Assembly (NCBI GenBank): GCA_963763955.1
Contig: CAVXQP010000016.1
Span: 310,001-374,000 of the forward strand
Direction of reading: 5' to 3'
DNA from: DASUPK01 sp963763955
GTDB taxonomy: Bacteria > Actinomycetota > Thermoleophilia > Solirubrobacterales > 70-9
Length of the DNA: 64,000 nucleotides
Part shown: positions 45,360-51,344 of the stretch, in pieces
Layout of the letters: every line of letters begins with the position of its first letter
How positions within the stretch are numbered: the stretch's first letter is position 1
Position numbers and translations under genes: made by a program
The notes under the pieces: model-generated
What the model saw: the letters and a program-made list of their open reading frames with translations, nothing else
Told to the model about the DNA's origin: nothing
Database searches by the model: none

Positions 45360-47057
45360 TCAGACCTCCTGGTACAGCGGACCGTCGCCGCCCTCAGGGA
45401 GGGTCAGCCTGCCGCCCTTGGCGGTGATCGCGCCGCACTGCACGCAGTTCGACGGCGTCACGTGCACGTCGACGGTCTCGGCGCCGCTCTCGAGCTCCTC
45501 CTCGGGAATCTCGTAGACCTGAGCAGGGCACATCGACACCCAGGTCTGGGCGATCTCCTTCGGTACCTGCTCCTGGATCCGGATGTGGTTGGGCGCGTCG
45601 TCGCGGGTCGCGTTCCCCGACAGGAACACCGAGTTGAGCTTGTCGAACAGGTACTTGTTGTCCGGCTTCGGGTAGTTCTTGGCGCCGCCGTCGATCTCCA
45701 CGGGGATCTCCGCGTCGGGCTCGGCCTTCCAGTGGCCGCCCGGGAAATGGCCCTTGGTGATCGTCATCGCGCTCGCCAGCGCGCCGCCGACGAAGAACCC
45801 CTTTGAGAAGACCTGTCGCATGTTGCGCGACTCATACAGGTCGTCCTCGATGACGGAGTGCTTCACCTTGCGCTCGTAGTTCTCGAAGTTGACCGAGTCC
45901 TCCTTGAGCGACTCGACGATCGCCTCTGCGGCGTACATGCCGGAGTGCATCGCATAGTGGATGCCCTTCAGGGTCGGCACGTTGACCATGCCGGCGGCGT
46001 CGCCGCAGATCATCATGCCGGGACTCGAGAGCCGCTTGGGCATCGACCAGTAGCCGCCCGAGGGGATCGTCTTGGCCCCCCAGCCGACCCGCTTCCCGCC
46101 GTCGAGGATCTTCTTGACGAAGGGGTGTGTCTTGAGCTCCTGGAGCGCGTCGTGACAGGAGAACGTGGCGTCGGTGGTGTCAAGGCCGACAACCAGTCCA
46201 ATCGCCACCTTGTCCTCGCCCATCGGGTAGATGAAGCTGCCGCCGAACTCGTTCCACTTGGCGCGCTTGCGCAGCGGCCAGCCCATCGTGTGGATAACGC
46301 GGTCCAGGGGTTTCTCGACCTCCCAGACCTCCTTCACCCCGATCTCCCAGCGCTGCGGGTTCGGTCCGCGCAGATCGAAGTAGGCGAGCGCGGCGTCGGT
46401 GAGATGCCCGAGCGTGCCCTCGGCGAGCACGGTCGCCTTGGCGACGACGTCGGAGCCGGGCTCGAAGTTCGAGAGCTCCTCACCGTCCTTGCCGCGGCCC
46501 TTGTCGCCCGAGCGCACCCCGCGAACGATGCGGTCCTCGACCAGCAGCTTGTCCGCTGCGGTCTCGCTGAGAATGTAGACGCCCGCCTCCTCGGCCTGCT
46601 CGGCGAGGAACCGGCCCAGCTTGGCGACCGAAGTCACGTAGTTCCCGTGGTTGCGGAAGTTGGGAGGCATCGGCACCAGAGGCAGCGCCATCCGCTTGGT
46701 GAGCAGGTACACCGCGTCCTTGGTGACCTCCTGATAGACGGGCCAGTCCTTCGGATCGAGGTCCGGGAAGAGCTCCCTCATCGCCGAGGGGCGCATGTTG
46801 GCTCCCGAGAGCAGGTGGGCTCCTGGCGTCTTGCCCTTCTCCACCACCGCCACGGGGACCTCGCCGAGCTTCTCGGTCAGCTCCGGCTCCTCCTCGAGCA
46901 GCTGCATCAGCTTGATCGCGCAGGCGAGCCCAGCGGGGCCTCCGCCCACGATCGCCACGCCGACCTCGATCCGTTCCTCCTCGGGATCGGTGATCGGTGC
47001 GATGAACTCCTCCGCCGGCTTCACGGGCGGCGGGAACTCAGCGGGCTCGACGGGCAT
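45360..47057 (-). CDS. Electron transfer flavoprotein-quinone oxidoreductase
   Basis: A 565-residue FAD enzyme that passes electrons from ETF to the quinone pool. It has the FAD motif VGVAIVGGGPAGLACAIKLM, GAHLLSGANMRPSAM, AKATVLAEGTLGHLTDAAL, and a long membrane-associating middle. The C-terminal Fe-S domain has SMCPAQVYE and SNCVQCGAITAKGGRLTLPE. Compared with the classical ETF-QO pattern (one Cys plus C-x2-C-x2-C), the last Cys is replaced (Cys-Gly-Ala-Ile), leaving three candidate ligands. It is coupled to etfA by a one-base TGATG overlap. Confidence 0.93.
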   Translation of the reverse strand: MPVEPAEFPPPVKPAEEFIAPITDPEEERIEVGVAIVGGGPAGLACAIKLMQLLEEEPELTEKLGEVPVAVVEKGKTPGAHLLSGANMRPSAMRELFPDLDPKDWPVYQEVTKDAVYLLTKRMALPLVPMPPNFRNHGNYVTSVAKLGRFLAEQAEEAGVYILSETAADKLLVEDRIVRGVRSGDKGRGKDGEELSNFEPGSDVVAKATVLAEGTLGHLTDAALAYFDLRGPNPQRWEIGVKEVWEVEKPLDRVIHTMGWPLRKRAKWNEFGGSFIYPMGEDKVAIGLVVGLDTTDATFSCHDALQELKTHPFVKKILDGGKRVGWGAKTIPSGGYWSMPKRLSSPGMMICGDAAGMVNVPTLKGIHYAMHSGMYAAEAIVESLKEDSVNFENYERKVKHSVIEDDLYESRNMRQVFSKGFFVGGALASAMTITKGHFPGGHWKAEPDAEIPVEIDGGAKNYPKPDNKYLFDKLNSVFLSGNATRDDAPNHIRIQEQVPKEIAQTWVSMCPAQVYEIPEEELESGAETVDVHVTPSNCVQCGAITAKGGRLTLPEGGDGPLYQEV

Positions 47058-48031
47058 CAGCCGCCCTTCTTGGCCTTGATCGCCTCGGTCAGCTTGGGAA
47101 CGATCTTGTGCAGGTCGCCAACCACGCCGAGGTCCGAGAACTCGAAGATCGGGGCGTTCTGGTCCTTGTTGATGGCCAGGATGTTCTCCGAGTTCTGCAT
47201 GCCGACCTTGTGCTGGATCGCGCCGGAGATGCCGAGCGCCAGGTAGAGGTTCGGGGCAACCGTCTTGCCGGTCTGCCCGATCTGGGCGGCGTACGGGTAC
47301 CAGCCCGCATCGACCACGGCACGCGTTGCGGCCACCGCACCCCCCATCGAGTCGGCCAGCTGCTCGGCGAGCTCGAAGTTCTCTTTCTTGCCGAGCCCGC
47401 GTCCGCCACCCACCAGGATGTTGGCGTCCTCGATGTTGACGTCGGCGCCCCGCTGCTCGCCGCGCTTCACCATCTTGGCCTTGGTCGACCAGTCGGAGAG
47501 CTCCACCTGGACGTCCTCGACCTCCGCGGTGCCGCCGGTCTCATTCTCGTCGAAGGCGTTGAGGCGCCCGATGATGATCCCGGGTTCCTCGACGTAGCCG
47601 ACGTCGGCGATCTGCGAGTCCTGGAGGATCGGCCGCTCGGCGACGAGCTTGCCGTCCTGGACGTTCACCTGGGTCACCTCCATGGTCACGCCGGCACTCA
47701 GACGCGCGGTCAGCCCGGCGCCGATCTCAAATCCGAGCAGGCCTCCGCCGAAGAGCGCGTAGGAGAAGTCGTTGTCCTGCATGACCTTCGCCATCACGTC
47801 GACGATCGGCTGCGCCAGGCCCTCGGGGGCCTCCTTGGCGCGGTAGACCTTCTTCACGCCATAGGCGCCCAGTCCGGCGACGGCGTCATCGGCGACGTCG
47901 CCGACCACCACTGCCGCGGCCTCGGTGCCGAGCTCGCCGGCGAGCTTTGCCGCCTCCGAGAGAGCGCCGAGGGAGTTCTTGTTGAAGTTGCCCTCGTCGT
48001 CGTGGAGGGCGTAGACCAGGATGCCTCCCAT
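47057..48031 (-). CDS. etfA: Electron transfer flavoprotein alpha subunit
   Basis: A 324-residue alpha subunit. The N-terminal adenine-nucleotide-like domain (MGGILVYALHDDEGNFNKNS) is followed by the FAD-binding half: LVGGGRGLGKKENFELAEQL, VVDAGWYPYAAQIGQTGKTV, APNLYLALGISGAIQHKVGM, ENILAINKDQNAPIFEFSDL. It receives electrons from acyl-CoA dehydrogenases such as that at 61998. ATG 48031 is directly after the etfB stop. Confidence 0.96.
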   Translation of the reverse strand: MGGILVYALHDDEGNFNKNSLGALSEAAKLAGELGTEAAAVVVGDVADDAVAGLGAYGVKKVYRAKEAPEGLAQPIVDVMAKVMQDNDFSYALFGGGLLGFEIGAGLTARLSAGVTMEVTQVNVQDGKLVAERPILQDSQIADVGYVEEPGIIIGRLNAFDENETGGTAEVEDVQVELSDWSTKAKMVKRGEQRGADVNIEDANILVGGGRGLGKKENFELAEQLADSMGGAVAATRAVVDAGWYPYAAQIGQTGKTVAPNLYLALGISGAIQHKVGMQNSENILAINKDQNAPIFEFSDLGVVGDLHKIVPKLTEAIKAKKGG

Positions 48032-48820
48032 CTAGATCAGCTTCCTTTCCTCGAGCCAGGCGACGATCTTCTCGACCGTCTCGTTCGTGTCCTCGTCCTC
48101 GATGATCTCGCCGGACTCCTTCTGGGGAGGCGGCTTCAGCTCGAGCACGGCGGTGCGCGAGCCGCTCTCGCCGACCCGGTCGGGCTCGATGCCGGCATCG
48201 CCGATGGCCTTGGTGTCGAGCGGCTTCTTCTTCGCGCCCATGATCGCCTTCAGGCTCGGGTAGCGGGGCTCGTTGATCGCGTCTCCGACGCTGATCACGG
48301 CCGGCATCTCGACCTCGACGGTGTCGTATCCGTACTCGGCCTGACGCTCGCAGGTGAGCTTGCCGTCGGCCACGTCCATCTTGATCACCTGGGTGAGCGA
48401 CGGCATCTTCAGGTGGTCGGCGACCACGGCGCCGATCGTGTAGCACTCGCCGTCATCGGACTGCTGGCCGAGCAGGACCAGGTCCGGGCTCTCGGCCTCG
48501 AGCACCTTCGCGAGGGCGTAGCCGGTCGCGCAGACGTCCGAGCCGGTGAGGGCCTCATCGGTGAGGTGAACGGAGCGGTCGGCGCCGAGAGCGACGGCCT
48601 TGTGGAGGGCGCGCACGGCGCTCTCCGGGCCCATCGTGACGGCGACGATCTCCTCGACGTCGGCGCCGCCCTCCTTGACCTGCATCGCGGCCTCCAGGGC
48701 GTGAGTGTCGAAGGGATTGAGGTTCTTCTCGCCTGAGCGGTCCAAGCGCTTGGTCTCCGGGTCGATCCGCTTGTCTACGGCGGCGTCCGGGACCTCTTTG
48801 ACGAGCACGCAGATCTTCAA
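48032..48820 (-). CDS. etfB: Electron transfer flavoprotein beta subunit
   Basis: A 262-residue beta subunit, MKICVLVKEVPDAAVDKRID, DTHALEAAMQ, VTMGPESAVRALHKAVALGA, DLVLLGQQSDDGECYTIGAV, with the AMP-binding region and the C-terminal arm that embraces EtfA. The start is a TTG at 48820 preceded by AGAGGA. The 5' leader carries MRGC-like copy 4 and the promoter region a TetR-type palindrome. It is the first gene of the etfB-etfA-ETF-QO operon. Confidence 0.96.
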   Translation of the reverse strand: MKICVLVKEVPDAAVDKRIDPETKRLDRSGEKNLNPFDTHALEAAMQVKEGGADVEEIVAVTMGPESAVRALHKAVALGADRSVHLTDEALTGSDVCATGYALAKVLEAESPDLVLLGQQSDDGECYTIGAVVADHLKMPSLTQVIKMDVADGKLTCERQAEYGYDTVEVEMPAVISVGDAINEPRYPSLKAIMGAKKKPLDTKAIGDAGIEPDRVGESGSRTAVLELKPPPQKESGEIIEDEDTNETVEKIVAWLEERKLI

Positions 48821-48833
48821 GTTCGGGTCCTCT

Positions 48834-48869
48834 CTATGAATCGGGTGCTCCCTGCGGAGCCCCTCTCAC
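48834..48869 (-). promoter_or_regulatory. MRG leader element, copy 4 (diverged)
   Basis: On the minus strand GTG 48869 opens an 11-codon ORF, MRGAPQGAPDS, ending TAG at 48834. The hairpin arms are GGGGCTCC (48863-48856) and GGAGCACCC (48851-48843) around a 4-base loop. Relative to copy 1, the T of the 5' arm and one A of the 3' arm are both missing, a compensating double deletion, and the flanks (GAG before, CCCG then TTCA after) are kept. It ends 13 bases before the etfB TTG. It is weaker than copies 1-3. Confidence 0.45.
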
Positions 48870-48884
48870 AACGGGCGGCGCGGG

Positions 48885-48922
48885 ATATTAGCGCGTGGCC
48901 GGACTGGCTGACTGACCAGTCA
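48885..48922 (-). promoter_or_regulatory. Promoter region and TetR-type palindrome of the etf operon
   Basis: TAATAT (48890-48885, minus) is a good -10 candidate. TGACTGACCAGTCA (48909-48922) is a 14-bp near-perfect palindrome at about the -35 position, sharing ACTGACC with the operator-like repeat before the R2lox gene. Palindromes of this kind are bound by TetR-type regulators of fatty-acid catabolism. The regulator here is unknown. Confidence 0.5.
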
Positions 48923-48992
48923 ATCGGTTGACGCGGACGCACGCATACCCGAGGGGTCGTGATTCCAACCCACTCTTCCTCGTCCGCAGGGG

Positions 48993-49661
48993 CTAGTTGA
49001 ACTTGGCGATCAAGGTCCGAGTGCCCGGAGCGCCCGACAGCCGCAGGACGGAGACCTGCTTCGGATCAACCGGGATCGAGCCCCCCCAGCCGCCCTGCTG
49101 GTCGAGGTGGAACCGGCGCAGCGGCACCCGGCTTCCCTCGTCGGTGACCAGCTCGGCGGCGGTCAGCCCGTTGCGTTGGCCCGGGTCGACGTCGATGTGC
49201 ACCCACGACGGTGAGCCCTCGTAGCTGAACACGGTGCCGACATGCGCATCCCCCGCCCCGCGCAGAGCGTAGGACTCGAATTCCTTGCCGTTCGCCTGGT
49301 CCAGGGTCTGCCTGTAATGCGACGCGAGCCGCAGGTCCGGCGAGACGATCGCGAGGGTTATGGCGGCCGCCGCCACAGCGGCCGCCGCCGGCGCGAGCAC
49401 CAGGCGAAGCCGGCGGCGGCGCTTCGGCTCCGGCTTGGGCAAGACCTGGGCCAGCACCCGGGACTCGAAGCCCACCGGGGGCTCTCGGCGGGGGGCGAGT
49501 AGCAGCAGCTCGTCCGCCACTTCGGAGAGCTCCTCGACCCGCAGGCGGCAGTCCGGGCAGTCGGCGAGATGATGGAGAGCGCGGCCGCGCTCCTCGCCCT
49601 CGACGATCCCGAGGGCGAGTTCCGCCGCCAGCTCCCTGGTCTCCTCGCAGCGCGGATCCAT
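48993..49661 (-). CDS. Zinc-type anti-sigma factor (RskA-like)
   Basis: A 222-residue protein. The cytoplasmic anti-sigma domain has the zinc motif H-x3-C-x2-C in LHHLADCPDCRLRVEEL (about residues 29-37). One membrane helix (LVLAPAAAAVAAAAITLAIV) and an exterior C-terminal domain of about 110 residues (GTVFSYEGSPSWVHIDVDPG, VSVLRLSGAPGTRTL) similar to RskA follow. It overlaps the sigma gene stop by one base and presumably holds that sigma factor inactive until a signal triggers proteolysis. Confidence 0.9.
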   Translation of the reverse strand: MDPRCEETRELAAELALGIVEGEERGRALHHLADCPDCRLRVEELSEVADELLLLAPRREPPVGFESRVLAQVLPKPEPKRRRRLRLVLAPAAAAVAAAAITLAIVSPDLRLASHYRQTLDQANGKEFESYALRGAGDAHVGTVFSYEGSPSWVHIDVDPGQRNGLTAAELVTDEGSRVPLRRFHLDQQGGWGGSIPVDPKQVSVLRLSGAPGTRTLIAKFN

Positions 49662-50218
49662 CAGCCCTGCACCTCCAATTCCGAGCGAAGCTTCAGCATC
49701 GCGGTCCGGATGCGCGTCTTGACCGTCCCCAGGGGCACGTCGTCGAGATCGCTGATCTCGCGCGCGGTGCGCCCCAGATACGCCGCCAGGACGATCGCCC
49801 TGCGCTGGTCGTCCGGCAGATCGCCGATCGCCGACCGCAGCTGGTCGCGCTCGTCGGGCTGCAGGCCGCCCTCGTCGGCGCCGGGCGCCTGGAAGTCGAT
49901 CGTGACCTCGGCCTCGATCACCTCAGGGTCGACCGGGTCGAGCCTCTTCAGCCTGGTCACGTCGATCGCGAGGTTGCGGGCGATGGACAACAGCCAGGTC
50001 GAGACGCGCCCCTTGCGCGCGTCATAGTTGCCGGCGTGGCGGTAGACCCGGGTGAAGGTCTCCTGGGCGACCTCCTCCGCGAGCGCAGGCTGTCGCACGA
50101 TCGTCAGCGCAAGGCCGTAGACCCGCCCCTGAAAACGGCGCACGAAGGCTGCCGCTGTGCGCGGGTCGCCGGTCGCGTAGCCGGCCAGCAGTGCCTCATC
50201 GGATGGGTCCACACCCAT
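49661..50218 (-). CDS. ECF sigma factor (SigK-like)
   Basis: A sigma factor of about 185 residues. Region 2 is FVRRFQGRVYGLALTIVRQP, ALAEEVAQETFTRVYRHAGN and STWLLSIARNLAIDVTR. Region 4 is LPDDQRRAIVLAAYLGRTAR, EISDLDDVPLGTVKTRIRTA. It is followed by its anti-sigma partner. ATG 50218 is chosen; a TTG at 50230 is the alternative. The SigK/RskA resemblance is by domain order and motifs only. Confidence 0.92.
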   Translation of the reverse strand: MGVDPSDEALLAGYATGDPRTAAAFVRRFQGRVYGLALTIVRQPALAEEVAQETFTRVYRHAGNYDARKGRVSTWLLSIARNLAIDVTRLKRLDPVDPEVIEAEVTIDFQAPGADEGGLQPDERDQLRSAIGDLPDDQRRAIVLAAYLGRTAREISDLDDVPLGTVKTRIRTAMLKLRSELEVQG

Positions 50219-50328
50219 TTCTACGTCCAAACAGCCCTCAGAGATTTAGTCAATCCGCGGCGCCGCCGTGCTCGTAGTACGTCGCAGGGGGGATCGGACA
50301 CACACCCTCCCAAGTTAAAGGAGCATCC

Positions 50329-50562
50329 GTGCGACGCATACATCGTTTGCTGCTCGCCGGCGCCTGCGCTCTTGCGCTCGCGATCGGACTGGCCGCCTGT
50401 GGCGGCAACAGCGACAACTCGAGCAGCTCGAGCGCTCCCGCCGCGGGCGGATCGGCGTCGAGCGGCATGGCCGCTGGATCGTCCGCCACGACCGGCGGCA
50501 CGGCGGCCGGCGGGAGCACCAGCTCCAGCGGCGGCTCGAGCGGCGGCGGCTACGGGTACTGA
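50329..50562 (+). CDS. Small Ser/Gly-rich lipoprotein
   Basis: A 77-residue protein starting with GTG 50329 after AAAGGAG. The signal peptide RRIHRLLLAGACALALAIGL ends in the lipobox LAACGG (lipid Cys about residue 24). The mature part is only Ser, Gly, Ala and Thr with a Tyr-rich end (GGGYGY). It could be a short surface lipoprotein. Composition prevents a functional call. It is divergent from the sigma factor, so it may be part of its regulon. Confidence 0.65.
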   Translation: MRRIHRLLLAGACALALAIGLAACGGNSDNSSSSSAPAAGGSASSGMAAGSSATTGGTAAGGSTSSSGGSSGGGYGY

Positions 50563-50586
50563 GCCGAGAGCCGACGCTTAGGTGCG

Positions 50587-51012
50587 CTAGGCCGACGCTC
50601 CCTGCCGCCCGGCGACAGCCCTCTCGACGAACTCCACGATCTCGTCGGTTGGCGCACCGGGCGTGAAGACCTCGGCGACGCCGAGCTTCTTCAGCTCGGG
50701 AATGTCGTCGGCGGGGATCGTCCCGCCCACGGTGACGACCACGTCCTCGGCGCCCTGATCGGCGAGCAGCTGCACCACCCGCGGGACCAGGGTCATGTGC
50801 GCCCCGGAGAGGATCGAGAGCCCCACCGCGTCGGCGTCCTCCTGGATCGCAGTCTCGGCGATCTGCTCCGGCGTCTGGTGGAGCCCGGTGTAGATCACCT
50901 CCATGCCTGCATCGCGCAGCGCCCGGGCGATGATCTTCGCCCCGCGGTCGTGACCGTCGAGGCCGGGCTTGGCGACGACGATCCTGATTTTTCTGGCTGG
51001 TTCGGTCGGCAC
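50587..51012 (-). CDS. Cobalamin-binding subunit of an acyl-CoA mutase
   Basis: A 141-residue B12-binding domain protein. RKIRIVVAKPGLDGHDRGAK carries the D-x-H-x2-G loop whose His ligates cobalt; SILSGAHMTLVP and VVTVGGTIPADDIPELKKLG are the other cofactor contacts. This is the small subunit type that pairs with a separate large subunit lacking this domain, as at 54339. GTG 51012 is preferred to the longer frame (51192), which has no homology and would overlap the divergent gene. The pair would isomerise methylmalonyl-CoA or a related acyl-CoA. Confidence 0.9.
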   Translation of the reverse strand: MPTEPARKIRIVVAKPGLDGHDRGAKIIARALRDAGMEVIYTGLHQTPEQIAETAIQEDADAVGLSILSGAHMTLVPRVVQLLADQGAEDVVVTVGGTIPADDIPELKKLGVAEVFTPGAPTDEIVEFVERAVAGRQGASA

Positions 51013-51045
51013 AATTGCGGGGGATAGGCGCTGCGGTAGCGACTT

Positions 51046-51076
51046 AACCGTAGTTGAACAGGAAGTTTCTACGGTT
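51046..51076. promoter_or_regulatory. Inverted repeat in divergent region of B12 subunit and small gene
   Basis: AACCGTAG (51046-51053) and CTACGGTT (51069-51076) are perfect 8-bp complements separated by 15 bases. They lie within an AT-rich 128-base region (51013-51140) that must contain both promoters. A dimeric regulator site or a leader hairpin are both possible. Confidence 0.4.
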
Positions 51077-51140
51077 TTCAGAGAGGTATTTCGAGACGAG
51101 AATGGGTTTGAAAAGGGGAATCCCAAGAGGAGGCAATGCG

Positions 51141-51338
51141 GTGTACGACGTTCTCTTTCTAGACCGCAGACACGAGCAGAAGGTGCTGGCAAGCGGGGTC
51201 GATCACGATGACGCCTGTGCGGTCGCCAGGACCGAGTCCGAGCGGCGGGGCATCGGCCGCATGTTCCTCGCCGGGTCCGAGCTGGGCCCCGTCGGCGAGG
51301 TCATCGTGATCGTGGACTCGCGGCAGCGAGCCGCTTAG
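51141..51338 (+). CDS. Small conserved-looking protein of unknown function
   Basis: A 65-residue protein from GTG 51141, with GAGGAGG six to eight bases upstream: VYDVLFLDRRHEQKVLASGV, DHDDACAVARTESERRGIGR, MFLAGSELGPVGEVIVIVDS. The alternating hydrophobic pattern suggests a small alpha/beta domain, with strands at each end and one helix. I do not recognise the family. It is divergent from the B12-binding subunit and ends seven bases before the stop of the convergent phosphoesterase. Confidence 0.6.
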   Translation: MYDVLFLDRRHEQKVLASGVDHDDACAVARTESERRGIGRMFLAGSELGPVGEVIVIVDSRQRAA

Positions 51339-51344
51339 CCGTTT

